Positions 10,658-23,336 are shown, counted from the stretch's first letter. The stretch: 64,000 bases of DNA from Symbiodinium sp. CCMP2592 (GCA_905221615.1 CAJNDT010003435.1:615875-679874), one strand, 5' to 3'. Program-made: numbers and translations. The notes: generated by a model from the sequence alone, not told the origin.

Positions 10658-10848
10658 GCAAGAGACCGGATGAGGAGCAGGAGGAGGAGGAGGAGGCTCA
10701 GGAGCAAACATCAGCTGCGGAAGGACCTCGAGCACTTCAGGAATGGGCAGCAAGACCTGCGAAGTTGCCGAGGAATTGGAAGACGCAGTTGGCACGGGAG
10801 AAGCTGCAAGGCAAGCCGGAAGTCATCGCCGAAAGCTTCACTCACAAG

Positions 10849-10960
10849 GCTGGGTTCTTGTTGGGGAGTTTAGTTTAAGTTGCCGTCCATACTACTAGGG
10901 AAAGCCATATTCGCTATCCTTCCCTGTATTATGGCCACGTAAAGTAAACTCCGCCAGAAG
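10849..10960 (+). mobile_element. Introner-type intron E8/E9, copy 2
   Basis: GC donor (AAG|GCTGGGTTCTTGTT) and AG|G acceptor (cagaag|GTCACG). The left TIR is intact; the right TIR has decayed to cgccag. Direct repeat AAGG at both borders. Confidence 0.6.
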
Positions 10961-12021
10961 GTCACGCTCGTGACCACCGACGCCCTGGAAGAGGTCCGGG
11001 GCCTCGAGAAGACACTCGTGGCCGACCAGGCCGGCCTCTTCAAGAGGAAGCTGTTCGTCCGGTCGTGCAGGGCGGCCGACTTCTGCTTAGCACTGGGCGC
11101 GTACGAGAAAGATGGACAATTTTTCGCAGAGTATTCGCACATCGTCGCCAACCGTGGAAAGGAAGGCTCACTCGTGCTGGTGGCTTGGCTGATCCCTCAA
11201 GTGTAGGGTTTAGGGCCTAAACCCTAAACCCTGGACCGTACACACGCCAAACCTTGAGGTGGCTCGGGACAAAACGACCGGGCGCACCGTAGGCTTCGTC
11301 CATGCCGAAAAGGGCAGAAAAGAGCTGCTGATTGGCCACCTCAAGGCGACGTGTTTCAGACTTTGGGCTTCGGGCCCGGGTATCAGGGCTTGGGGTTTCG
11401 GGTTTCAGGTTTCGGGGTTTGGCTTTCGGATTAGAATAATGATCCTACGAAGGGTTCCAGAAGAAAGTTTAAAGTTAGGGTCTGGGGCTTATAGGGTTTT
11501 GGGCTCCGGATTTAGGGTTTATGGCTTTAGGGGTTCAGGGTTTGACGCTTATGGCTCGGGGTCCCGGGCTCAGGGCTTCGGGTTTGCGGCTTAGGGCTCA
11601 AGGTTTAAGAACGACCACGTGAGCGCTGTTCGGAAGCAATCAGCCACTCGCATTGTTCCTGACGGTTCCTTACTCGAAGTCTAGTTTAGCGAGTGCCCAA
11701 GTTCAGGGTTCTTGAGGGTTCCTTTTCAATTGCAAGTACAACATAGTTTACAGCCAAAGCATGATTTATGAGGCCCCCTATACAGGAACCCTAAGGGGAG
11801 TAACTATGACTCTCTTAAGGGAGCCCATTTAGCTGCCGCCGGCGCCCGGCGAGGTGCACAATGACCATCAGGGCAAAGGCGTAGGAACGCTGTTGATCCG
11901 CGCTGCCGAGGCTCAGGCCGGGGCAGATTACTATTTTTAATTTCGATGATGACTGTGATTATTATTATGATTATTCGTATCGCTAATATTAGTGTTATAA
12001 TTAGCGTAGTTGTGGTTGTAG

Positions 12022-12250
12022 TTGTAGTCGTAGCAAGTAGCAAGTAGTAGTAAGCATCGGTGCCAGTGTCAGTATCAGTATCAATAGTAGCAGCCGCATT
12101 ACCGGTTGTCGCTGTCATCATGTTGAGCATTTTGATTTGGGTGTAGTCGTAGCAAGTAGTAAGTAGTAGTACGCATCGCTGCCAGTGTCAGTATCAGTAT
12201 CAATAGTAGCAGCCGCATTCCTGGTTGTCGCTGTCATCATCTTGAGCATT
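12022..12250. repeat. About 120-bp tandem duplication in intron E11/E12, copies 2 and 3
   Basis: A unit starting gtagtcgtagcaagtag and containing gccagtgtcagtatcagta is present twice here and in copy 3 (about 21,791-22,020). Copy 1 has it once (about 2,038-2,160). This groups copies 2 and 3, against the E7 insertion that groups copies 1 and 3. Confidence 0.7.
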
Positions 12251-12879
12251 GTGATGTGGGTTTGTAATCATCATCCTCCTGGTGTTCAAGCATCCGATGA
12301 TCCTTTGCGAAGCAATCTTTTTCGTGGCTCTTGCAATTGCCACGAGGGCCAACAAGAAGTTTACAAAACACACATGAAGCCCGGAGCCTTGTGCTCAGAC
12401 CCAAGAGCCCAGACATGAGCAGCAGTGTACATTTCGCAAGCGTCAGGCACCTGGACCCTCTTCCAAAGCCCTCTGCTCAAAGAAAGGATCACATGGGGCG
12501 TAGTAACAGGCTTATAATGCCTGGGGGACTCAACTTTGCTTCCGAGGGCCAGGGAGACTCCACGTCGGACATGTTATGATCTTGAAGCCCTGCCTGCCCG
12601 TGGAGGCGTTGACCGCAGGATGGGCTTTCGACTCCGTGGCGGTACGTGTCCTATACGTGAACTCGCCAGCGCAGCATAAATTTTTCCGATGCTTGGGCCG
12701 CCACGACTTTAGGGTTTAGCTTTAGGGTTCGGGCTTAGCGATTAGCTTTAAGGCTCAGTTCTTAGGGTTTATTAGGGTTTAGTTATTAGGTTTTACGGTT
12801 TAGGGCTTACGTTTAAGGGTCGAGGGCTGATCAGGAGAACAAGGGAAAACTGCGTTCGGATCCTGTCGTCGCTCTCTGG

Positions 12880-13030
12880 TTCTCTCTGTCTATCTCTCTA
12901 TCTCTCTATCTCTCCATCTCTCCATCTCTCCATCTCTCCATCTCTCTCCATCTCTCCGTCTTTCCATCTCTCTCTATCTCTCTATCTCTCTATGTCTCCA
13001 TCTCTCCATCTCTTTGTTTATGTCTCTCTC

Positions 13031-13086
<56 letters not shown>

Positions 13087-13137
13087 TCTATCTCTCTACT
13101 TCTCTCTCTCTCTCTCTGTCTCTCTCTCTCTCTCTCA
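12880..13137 (+). repeat. CT-rich microsatellite upstream of E13, copy 2
   Basis: TCTCTA, TCTCCA and pure (TC)n units on the coding strand, about 100 bp before E13. Counterpart of 2,757-3,002. Confidence 0.85.
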
Positions 13138-13326
13138 AGTTATACTGTACCGGTTGTGCTTTCTGCGCTCTTCTGCAGCTTATTGCTGGGCTTGTCCTGG
13201 CCGTGCTTTCCTTGGCAGCTTGCGGGGCCGAGGAATGGGTTTCGACATCTTCGACGAGCCGGCACCCGAGACGACAATGAGCATGCTCTCGATGTACCTT
13301 CGCCAGCACCATTACAGTTCTGACCC

Positions 13327-13436
13327 TAATGTAGGAACCTGATTAAGGAACCCTGGGCCTCTAGCCCCGAGGTCGCAGGATTCATAGAAGGAGCCTTATT
13401 CAGGGCACGAGGTTTCTTAATCAGGTTCCTACATTA
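13327..13436. mobile_element. Palindromic element, family M5, copy 2
   Basis: Same insertion as at 3,187-3,296, with cleaner ends (taatgtaggaacctgatta). Confidence 0.65.
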
Positions 13437-13512
13437 GCTAATGTAAAGGGGCCTTAATAACTAGAATGGGGCGTCTTTAAAGGGGTCTAGAAGGATTACT
13501 ATAAAGTAAAAG

Positions 13513-13598
13513 CCAGAAAGTTGGAATATGATTATCCTAAAGCCCTTTATGGTAAATTATAGGGTATCCTACCCTGAAACCATATTCCAACTTTCTGG
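13513..13598. mobile_element. Palindromic element, family M4, copy 2
   Basis: Same insertion as at 3,373-3,457. Ends ccagaaagttggaatatg and catattccaactttctgg. Confidence 0.6.
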
Positions 13599-14922
13599 AG
13601 TTCCCTATAAAGGGCTTGTAGCCTAACCCTAAACCCTGACGGGCTCTGCGTTCCCTCCGAAGGCCGCCACGATCCCATATGCAAGCTCTCTGAGTCACAA
13701 GCATGGGGGTTTGGGGTATATCAGAATCTTAGTACATAGGGGGTTTGGGGTATATTAGAATCTTAGTACATAATTGTTTTGGGGTATATTTTAATCTTAG
13801 TACATAGGGGTTTGGGGTTCATTACGGTATGCAGGTGCGTGAAGATGGTCCGCCGTGCTCAGCATGCCCCTGAAGCGCCAAAGGAGAAGATCAAGATCGA
13901 GCCATATGCTCCTCGGTTTTAGCAGATATTGGATGTGGTGAGCAGGCTCCCTCTTCAGCTCGTTCAGGATTTAGGGTTTAGGGCCCTGGAAACTCCATGA
14001 CCTTGCAGCACGAGGTGCAAACGGCTTTGGCGCCGTGGCACTACAAGGGGCTGCGCGTGAGAAAAACGATCCGGTGCTGCCGCATGGTGGAGCCTCCTAA
14101 ACGGGACGATGACTCTGCGACGGATCCGGAGATGCCTGAGTTGATCCCGGTCACGCCGAATTGGTTGTACTCACCGCGGGCTCCCAAGCTGTTTCTTTGC
14201 TGGCAGTGCTCTTGCTGTACTAAGATACTGTGCTCCAAGGTCTCCTGAAGAATTTGTTGAGGTGCAGGGCATCGACTTTTGAATTGTCTGCCGACTTGGA
14301 TGTTTCAATTTCAAGTTTCACTGACCTTGCCGAAAAGATGGGACAGCGCCGCAAGTTCGGACTATTGCTAATTGCGCTGGATCAGGTCAGGCAGTTTCAA
14401 CATTCTTTCAGCCTTCGTCACAAGTGTGTCACCTCTTGGTGAGCAAGAGCAGAACACGACTTCGTACCATCTGGTACCAAACCCTATGAACCCTAACCCC
14501 CCCACACAATAAGCACCAGCAGTACGGAGGGGTGAATGAAGCTGCCCACAGCTCCGGCGCGTGCTTTCGAAGCCTTGCCCTGTTACTATTCCCTAAGGCT
14601 CCATGTGCCCATGTAGTATATACTTAGGCCTTACAGTACCCATATCGGGACCCCCTTTTAAGGCTTAAGTATTCATTATAAAGGCACATGGAGCCTTTGG
14701 GATTACTATCTATTACTAGCACTAGTACTATTGCTGTCTCTATTGCTACTAGTCTTAGCATGAGTATTACTTTTACTGATTGTTAATTATTAAGTACCAT
14801 TACGATTACTATTACTGTTACTCTTTGTCTTCTTATTGTCCTTCTTATTACTATTGCTATTCTGAGTATTCCTAGTAATGTGACTATTAGTGCAAGTATT
14901 TGTTGCTGTTTGGAGGATCCTA

Positions 14923-15042
14923 CTTAAAGGTTCATGGGACTTAGTAACTATGGTTATAAATAAATTAACTATACTTTTAATTGGATACAACCCCAGTTAG
15001 GGTACTTATAACTGTACTTACTAAGTCCCATGAACCCCCAAG
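14923..15042. mobile_element. MITE, family M1, copy 2
   Basis: Orthologous to 4,806-4,928, flanked by TA on each side. Confidence 0.75.
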
Positions 15043-15790
15043 TAGACCCTAAACCCTAAACCCTATAGATCCCTTTTAAGGAACCCTATAGATCCCTTTA
15101 AGGAGCCCTTTCAGAGGTACATACCCCTCTGTGCTCGATGAATCGTCGAGAGCCGGAAATGCAGTCCTGCTGCCTCTGTCTGCATTTTCCGTGTCCATAG
15201 CCGCTGAAGGCAGCTCAAGCAAGCCAGAACCGTTTGGTCGCATGCTTAAGGGCATTGCAATACACAGCCGGAGAAGCAGCAGCTTCCGTTCCTGTTGTTC
15301 AGATTGGTGCGAAGAGTGTACTTCTCCCTCCGAACTTTTTTCTAATCACTGACTCCCTGAAACGTCGTCATGGCGACCCGGAAGACGAAGAAGGCACCTG
15401 CTGCCTGGCTCGTGGCGGCAAGGAAGGCTGGCACAAATCTCCAGGATCCGATTCCCTGCTGGGATTTACCTCGTCTTCAGGGTTTAGGGTTCAGGAGTTT
15501 AGGAGTGTGGAGGCTTAGAAACAACTATCCTGCTCTGAATCCTAGGGCCTCTATGTTAGAGATCAGGCAGACTTGCAAAGTAGCCGGGGCTACAGTCACG
15601 AGTTTAGATCCTTGAAGCCTACGATTTAGGAGGCTTGAGGGTTTAGGGTTTAGGGGACTGTCAGGACGTCCGGCTGCTCCTCAAGATCCGTGATGGAATA
15701 CAGGAGCTGGGAAGTGCGGTGCTAGGGATTCGCAACGTCTTTTGCGACGCTGAGCAATTGAACCGTTTTAACTTGCAGTGCAAGTCTTGA

Positions 15791-16601
15791 ATCCGTACTT
15801 GAGTTCGGGTCTCATGCAGACACCTTCTGTTTAGGCTCATCAACGACATGAACAACAACAAACCACTTCAGGTCTTTGGTCTAAGCCACAGACGCACAAC
15901 TCTTGAAACAGGAACAGTTCTTAGGCACTCTCGGGAATAATTAGCCTCCCTGGCGCTAGCCGTGCAAATACTGGCAACGATGAATTCTGTTTACTCTGAT
16001 GAGTTGCAGCCTACGGCCGAAATCACCGGCCGTGCTTAAGCTGCAATACATACGAACAGCGGTTCCTGAGCCTTTATCACATCACATGAGTACATGGTAA
16101 GACAACACTACAGGTCACCACCACTATCACGATCACTATCACCACTACCACCATCATCATCCTCTTCTTCATCATCATCATCATCACCATCATCCTTTTC
16201 ATCTTAATCATCATTGTCACCAGCTTCATCATCATCTGCATCATCATCGTCACTATCATCATTATCATCATCCTCATGGTCCGACTTCATCGTCATTTTC
16301 ATAATCGGCATCACCGCCTTCTTCTTCATCATCATGGGCTTCCTCATCACCAACATCCACAACAGAGCAACAACACCTTCACCATCGCCTTTCGCCGACA
16401 CCACTGCCACCACCACCACCATCATCTTCATCACCATCACCATCATCATTTCCCTTGTCTTTGTTTGATTTGCAATCCATTTCACTACTTGCACCACCCT
16501 GCAAAGTACAATCTTTATCTCTGCAAGTTCATACAAACTCGCACCATGTTCTTTCCCTTCTTTTCGGTCGTTTTTTGCGCCGCGCATTGCGTTGCCGCGA
16601 G
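15791..16601. other. Spacer between copies 2 and 3
   Basis: The first 300 bp equal the sequence following copy 1 (likely 3' UTR or downstream region). From about 16,110 to 16,450 it is CAT/ATC triplets. The C-rich block present before copies 2 and 6 is missing. Confidence 0.5.
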
Positions 16602-17653
16602 GATGACGCCTGGGTCGCTGCCGCACAGGTGGATCCAAAATGGAAGTTGCACCTCGGTTTTGTATCAAGTCCTAACGTAGGGGCCTGGGGCCCAATATAC
16701 CACTTATATGAAGGAACCCCCAAAATTATTGTATAGGTCATCATTAAGGCCCCTATATTAAGATGCATTCGTTCATGACGCGCCACGGTGCCACTTCTGG
16801 AAGTGCCCCTTTATTTGCTGGTGTTCGCTGCCCTCTCCTCGTGCTGTGAGGCGCGGGCAGACGGCACTGTACTTTGCCGCTGCACGGGAGGAGGGCTTTA
16901 GCAAGAAATTCAGCATAATCGCCGGCTTGACCGTGGATACTTTGGTCACACGGATGGATACTTGGGTACATGGATGTACTTGCCGCAATGTATTTCGCCC
17001 GGAGTCAAGTCGCTACTAGTCATAATTGCTCACGGATGCTTGAGGTCTTGGCAATGTGAACTGGACCACCTGGGCCCCCACCACTGCGCCCAAGAATCTT
17101 TTAGACCCGTGGTTTGGAGTTGGATGTAGCTATCATCGCCACGATGAGCTGGATGTATTGGGACGGACTTGACAGTGCTGCAGAGGCTTTCGGGATAGCA
17201 CTAGGACCAAAATCTTGGAAGGGCACAGCGGGTGGCGGTGATGAGGCCCCAACGTCACGACAGGCTGGAATCAAGAAAGCAGTAGCCCAGCTTGAAGGGT
17301 CGAAGCGCAGGACGCAGTGGACGCCGAGAAGATCTCTCGATTCCTGATGAGGCCTTGTGCTGACGGGTTGCGCGATGGAGTTGGCTGGGTTCCGGGAGCA
17401 TGCTGCATGAATGGTTCATCCGAGTTGTTCTTCAAGAGCCCCCTTCTCAGTACTGTTTGGGGGCCGTCCTTGCGGTGGCATCAGCAAGAGAGACCCCCGA
17501 ACTCGTACACACCCCTTAGCCGAGCCACGCGTGTAGGCCAGAAGCAGTCACCAACATGATTGATACTTTCAGTGTACCTATAGTACAATGTACATGCCAC
17601 GACAGCTTGTTATACATAGCAATGCCCCTATAAGAGCCTATATCGGAACCCCT

Positions 17654-17754
17654 CCCATAGACTCCAAAACCTTTCAAATCAAGAAATATAAATTATGCTC
17701 GGGATGCGTCGTACCTTAAGGCATTCCTTATTTTAGGGGTTGGAGTCTCTGGGC
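17654..17754. mobile_element. Palindromic element, family M6, copy 3
   Basis: Ends atagactccaaaac and ttggagtctctgg. Same position relative to E3 as in copies 2 and 6. Confidence 0.45.
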
Positions 17755-18138
17755 AAAAACCTAAACCCTCAGCTGCCCAGTCGAGTGCGCGTGCCGGCAA
17801 CAAAGAGAGATGACTGGGGCCAAAGCCCTCTGTTGCTCGGCTGTGTGGCATCTGTGTTCAGGTTTCCGGTACGTTTGTCCATGATGGGACTTAGTAACTC
17901 TAACCCCAATCAGGGTACTTGTAGTCTGACGTACTATGCCGACGTCTCCCGGTCCCAAACGGACACACCGGCGTCGGGGCTTCTTTACCAGTCGTGGGAT
18001 GTGCTGGGCTCTTCTCAGACGGCGTACAGTGGTTCCGAGGCCCCTGTCGCTTCAGGTAAGATCGTTCATGCGGCGCTCTCAAACTCCCAGCCTTCAACCC
18101 TCAGAGCTGTTAGCTCCAGAATCCTACAAGACACCAAA

Positions 18139-18242
18139 TGGGAGTTTCCGAAGATAGGGGACCCAAATATAGTACCCTAAACAGTCGGATCCTTCTTATA
18201 AGACCCCTCAAATAAGGTACCCCTAATTTTCGGAAGCTCCCA
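18139..18242. mobile_element. MITE-like element, family M2
   Basis: Ends tgggagtttccgaagatag and attttcggaagctccca, about 104 bp. AA occurs on both sides, a possible 2-bp duplication. Absent from the equivalent intron of copies 2 and 6. Confidence 0.65.
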
Positions 18243-19733
18243 AATCTTATTGAAGCTTATTCGATCATGTTTTTGTCAAGTCAGCTTCTGTCCTCGGTCC
18301 AGAGCTACGGGCCTTCAAACCTCGTAGGGCTCCGACCCTGTCATGTTTGTCACACAGGACCCTAAACCCTCAACCTAGGACCCTAAACCGTGGGACCCTT
18401 GTAAATCCTTCTTGACATGGTTCTCAAAAAGTTTGCAACTTATAAACTAGGATGCCCAGTAGTACCCTTATTCCTTGCTTGGCATCTTCTGCACAAGCTT
18501 TGTCATGACGTTCCTTCTTTTGGCCAATAGCTGGTAACTCGCGTTGTCTCAGCTTGTCTTCGTGTTGTCCAAGCTTGTCTTAACTTGTCGTCTTAATTGA
18601 GGCTTGACCTCCCCAAAGTCGAGGACTTTAAAGGGTTTAGGGTATAGGGTTTAGGGTTTAGTGTTTGGAAGGGAGGTGCAACAGGAAGGATTCGCTTTGT
18701 TCCCGAAACAACCGCCTAGAGGGAGCCTAACCCCAAAACTTCGGCCGCTAACAGTCGTAACAATGATAACGCATGACAGAAGCAAGAGTTGCAATCACTG
18801 TAGCAATAGTAGTGATCGTGATAAGGGCTCTAACGGCATTATTATTTATCAGCAAGCGCAAAAAGCAAATGCACCAACCAGGGCACTGTGCTAATCCATG
18901 AAGTTCTGCTCGGCATGATCTTGCCGCTCAGGTTCTTCGCAGCTAGACAAGGACACACAGCGCGACTGGGATGAGCCTTTAGGGTAGAGTGTGGAATCGG
19001 CTGCAATCTCGGAATACGGCTTCGAGATATTTGGAGGTTTTGTCGGTGTTATGAGCGGAGACTTCCTTGACCCTAAATGTTTGCGCATGCATGCAGAAGG
19101 TGTGGACCTGCGTACTTTGAGTCATGAAGCGTAGCTGAGGCTGTGTGCGTACTTCGTTGAGAAGTTGGGCATGAATGTCCATCAAGTGGACAGGTGGGGG
19201 GAAACTCCCATGTTTTATGCGATGGAAGCCAAGAAGACCGAGACGGTCACTTGGTGGCTCTTAATGTGCCGAGTGGTAAAACTTCTTGATGAGTCATTTT
19301 GGCTTGAACCCCGAACCCTAAACCTCAAACTCCCACATACCCTAAGCCCCAAACATCTCAATACAGTCTTAAGCCCCGAAACCCCAAACTGCCAACATCC
19401 AGGTCATATACCTGCTGAAGAAGGGTGCTTCGCTCGGGGTGAACAACCACAACTTCGAGTCGCCAGAGAGCCTTGCACCGGTGGAGGTGGCTCGCGAGCT
19501 GCAGGCAAGAATCAGAAAAGGGGTCGGAAGTTCAGGGTTTGGGGTTTAGCATATTGGGTTTATGGTGTAGGAGTCGGAAGAGTTGGTAAGGGTAGTCCTT
19601 TTAGTATGTACCTCGAAACCCCATTCTGCTCATTAGGGCTCGAACGTAAGCCACACCCCAAACCCAAACCCGAAACCTCAAGCCCTAAACCCCAAACCCC
19701 AAACTCCATTCCAGTCAGTCAGGCCCCTCTTTC

Positions 19734-19932
19734 AGGTCCGGATGAAATAAAAATACTAGTAATAGAAATAATAGTACTGGTCATAATAACAAAAGTAGTA
19801 CGAACAGTAACTATAGTAGTAACAGTAAGAATTAGAATAGTGGTAAGAACGAACAGAACAATAATAATCAGAAGAAAACAAGATTGCTAGTACTAACAAT
19901 CGTAGTAATCGTAATAAGAATAATAATTCTAC

Positions 19933-20012
<80 letters not shown>

Positions 20013-20072
20013 CTAGTAGTAGTAGTAGCAGCAGCAGCAGCAGCAGCAGTAGTACTGCTGCTGCTGCTGCTG

Positions 20073-20108
<36 letters not shown>

Positions 20109-20192
20109 GGAAGAAGAATAACATTAGTAATAACAGTTATAATAACAATAAGAATACCAATAATAGTCCACTTGAAGCGAGGTCCGGATGAA
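19734..20192. mobile_element. Triplet-repeat palindromic insertion at E7 acceptor, copy 3
   Basis: Same insertion as at the window start, between direct repeats aggtccggatgaa at 19,734-19,746 and 20,180-20,192. The (AGT)n arm is longer than in copy 1, showing ongoing expansion. Confidence 0.7.
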
Positions 20193-20245
20193 GGAGTGGG
20201 CCGAGCCCTCAAAGGCTCCGGAGCGGTCGGGAGACACAAAGAAGA

Positions 20246-20455
20246 GAAACTGGGCTCTTGTTGGAGGCTTCCTTGGAGGGTTTAGGGCTTAGGGTTTCCT
20301 TTGAGGCTTCCTTGAAGGGTTGCTGTAAGGGTTACTCTCGGGTTTGGGGTCTGCGGTTAAGGAGTTTATTTTAAGTTGCCATGCGAGGCATCTAGAATGA
20401 ACATCTTCTTATTCTGGCAATTGAAATTAATTCCCTAACCCTAACAAGAACCCAG
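20246..20455 (+). mobile_element. Introner-type intron E7/E8, copy 3
   Basis: Almost identical to 464-679. GAAA direct repeat, GA donor, right TIR ctaacaagaacccag. Confidence 0.65.
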
Positions 20456-20631
20456 GAAAGAGGCCGGATGAGGAGGAGGTTGAGGAGCAAGGATCAGCCG
20501 CAGAGGGACCCCGTGCGCTGCAGGAATGGGCGGCAAAGCCCGCGAAGTTGCCGCGGAACTGGAAAACCCAGTTGGCTCGGGAGAAGCTCAAAGGAGAGCC
20601 AAAAGTCATCGCTGACACGTTTACACACAAG

Positions 20632-20751
20632 GCTGGGTTCTTGTTAGGGATTTCAGTTCAGGGTTTAGGACCCTGCTACGGAAGACCGTATTTGCTATCG
20701 ATCCGTGTATAATGGACACTTGAAGTAACCCTCTTAGCAAGAGCCCAGAAG
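20632..20751 (+). mobile_element. Introner-type intron E8/E9, copy 3
   Basis: GC donor; right end ttagcaagagcccagaag. It lacks a 15-bp tandem repeat (taaccctcttagcaa) present in copy 1. Confidence 0.65.
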
Positions 20752-22650
20752 GTGACACTGGTGACCAGCGACGCCCTGGAGGAGGTCCGCCTGCTGGAAA
20801 AGACGCTCGTGGCGGACCAGGCTGTCCTGTTCAAGAAGAAGCTGTTCGTCCGGTCGTGCAGGGCGGCCGACTTCTGCTTAGCACTGGGAGCCTATGAGAA
20901 GGATGGCCAGTTTTTTGCTGAATACTCTCACATTGTCGCGAATCGCGGCAAAGTTGGCTCTCTCGTGCTGGCGGCTTGGCTAATCCCTAACCCTAAACCC
21001 TGGACCGTACACGCGCCAAACCTTGAGGTGGCTCGGGACAAAATGACCGGGCGCATCGTAGGCTTCGTCCACGCCGAGAAGGCCAAAAAAGAATTGCTGA
21101 TTGGCCACCTCAAGGCGACGTGTTTCAGACTTTGGGCTTCGGGCCCGGGTATCAGGGCTTGGGGTTTCGGGTTTCAGGTTTCGGGGTTTGGCTTTCGGAT
21201 TAGAATAATGATCCTACGAAGGGTTCCAGAAGAAAGTTTAAAGTTAGGGTCTGGGGCTTATAGGGTTTTGGGCTCCGGATTTAGGGTTTATGGCTTTAGG
21301 GGTTCAGGGTTTGACGCTTATGGCTCGGGGTCCCGGGCTCAGGGCTTCGGGTTTGCGGCTTAGGGCTCAAGGTTTAAGAACGACCACGTGAGCGCTGTTC
21401 GGAAGCAATCAGCCACTCGCATTGTTCCTGACGGTTCCTTACTCGAAGTCTAGTTTAGCGAGTGCCCAAGTTCAGGGTTCTTGAGGGTTCCTTTTCAATT
21501 GCAAGTACAACATAGTTTACAGCCAAAGCATGATTTATGAGGCCCCCTATACTGGAACCCTAAGGGGAGTAACTATGACTCTCTTAAGGGAGCCCATTTA
21601 GCTGCCGCCGGCGCCCGGCGAGGTGCACAATGACCATCAGGGCAAAGGCGTAGGAACGCTGTTGATCCGCGCTGCCGAGGCTCAGGCCGGGGCAGATTAC
21701 TATTTTTAATTTCGATGATGACTGTGATTATTATTATGATTATTCGTATCGCTAATATTAGTGTTATAATTAGCGTAGTTGTGGTTGTAGTTGTAGTCGT
21801 AGCAAGTAGCAAGTAGTAGTAAGCATCGGTGCCAGTGTCAGTATCAGTATCAATAGTAGCAGCCGCATTACTGGTTGTCGCTGTCATCATGTTGAGCATT
21901 TTGATTTGGGTGTAGTCGTAGCAAGTAGTAAGTAGTAGCACGCATCGCTGCCAGTGTCAGTATCAGTATCAATAGTAGCAGCCGCATTCCTGGTTGTCGC
22001 TGTCATCATCTTGAGCATTGTGATGTGGGTTTGTAATCATCATCCTCCTGGTGTTCAAGCATCCGATGATCCTTTGCGAAGCAATCTTTTTCGTGGCTCT
22101 TGCAATTGCCACGAGGGCCAACAAGAAGTTTACAAAACACACATGAAGCCCGGAGCCTTGTGCTCAGACCCAAGAGCCCAGACATGAGCAGCAGTGTACA
22201 TTTCGCAAGCGTTAGGCACCTGGACCCTCTTCCAAAGCCCTCTGCTCAAAGAAAGGATCACATGGGGCGTAGTAACAGGCTTATAATGCCTGGGGGACTC
22301 AACTTTGCTTCCGAGGGCCAGGGAGACTCCACGTCGGACATGTTATGATCTTGAAGCCCTGCCTGCCCGTGGAGGCGTTGACCGCAGGATGGGCTTTCGA
22401 CTCCGTGGCGGTACGTGTCCTACACGTGAACTCGCCAGCGCAGCAAAAATTTTTCCGATGCTTGGGCCGCCACGACTTTAGGGTTTAGCTTTAGGGTTTC
22501 GGGCTTAGCGATTAGCTTTAAGGCTCAGTTCTTAGGGTTTAATAGGGTTTAGTTATTAGGTTTTACGGTTTAGGGCTTACGTTTAAGGGTTGAGGGCTGA
22601 TCAGGAGAACAAGGGAAAACTGCGTTCGGATCCTGTCGTCGCTCTCTGGT

Positions 22651-22962
22651 TCTCGCGCTCTATCTCTCGATCTCTCCATCTCTGCATCTCTCCATCTCTC
22701 TCCATCTCTCCGTCTTTCCATCTCTCTCTATCTCTCTATCTCTCTATGTCTCCATCTCTCCATCTCTTTGTTTATTTATGTCTCTCTCTCTCTCGCTCTC
22801 TCTCTCTCTCTATCTCTCTGTCTCTCTATCTCTCTATCTCTCTACTTCTCTACCTCTCTCTCTCTGTCTGTTTCTCTGTCTCTCTGTCTCTCTGTCTCTC
22901 TGTCTCTCTGTCTCTCTGTCTCTCTGTCTCTCTGTCTCTCTGTCTCTCTCTCTCTCTCTCAA
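22651..22962 (+). repeat. CT-rich microsatellite upstream of E13, copy 3
   Basis: Here the expanded unit is TCTCTCTG (about 22,870-22,945), a motif not expanded in copies 1 and 2. Confidence 0.85.
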
Positions 22963-23150
22963 GTTATACTGTACCGGTTGTGCTTTCTGCGCTCTTCTGC
23001 AGCTTTTTGCTGGGCTTGTCCTGGCCGTGCTTTCCTTGGCAGCTTGCGGGGCCGAGGAATGGGTTTCGACATCTTCGACGAGCCGGCACCCGAGACGACA
23101 ATGAGCATGCTCTCGATGTACCGTCGCCAGCACCATTACAGTTCCGACCC

Positions 23151-23260
23151 TAATGTAGCAACCGGATTAAGGAACCCTGGGCCTATAGCCCGGAGGTCGC
23201 AGGATTCATAGAAGGAGTCTTATTCAGGGCACGAGGTTTCTTAATCAGGTTCCTACATTA
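23151..23260. mobile_element. Palindromic element, family M5, copy 3
   Basis: Same insertion as in copies 1 and 2. Confidence 0.65.
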
Positions 23261-23336
23261 GCTAATGTAAAGGGGCCTTAATAATTAGAATAAGGCGTCT
23301 TTAAAGGGGTCTAGAAGGATTACTTTAAAATAAAAG

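Larger units (their letters stand above)
6931..15790 (+). pseudogene. Ankyrin-GNAT gene copy 2 (E1-E19)
   Basis: Most complete exon set. E1 6931-6998, E2 7099-7150, E3 8038-8087, E4 9578-9607, E5 9776-9881, E6 9994-10116, E7 10410-10482, E8 10658-10848, E9 10961-11179, E10 11259-11345, E11 11854-11922, E12 12606-12699, E13 13233-13311, E14 13835-13961, E15 14015-14261, E16 14356-14385, E17 from 15251, E18 15370-15462, E19 15665-15790. Junctions E1/E2, E3/E4, E4/E5 and E5/E6 rebuild ankyrin repeats (GQTALYFAAARQAGFD, DDWGQSPLFYAARQGHKEL, CAYFVEKLGMSV, GETPMFYAMEAKKTETVIYL). A short exon between E2 and E3 may be missed. Lesions: TAG at 13,920-13,922, +1 in E15 (247 nt), E13 donor TT, and E6 donor gg, where copy 6 has gt. 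Possibly expressed only in part. A protein-binding ankyrin scaffold fused to an acetyltransferase is my inference. Confidence 0.6.

Noticed and set aside
22590..23153. 187-aa serine/leucine-rich frame
   Set aside because: Mostly the CT microsatellite. The tail is E13 in a wrong frame; the conserved frame is MGFDIFDEPAPE.
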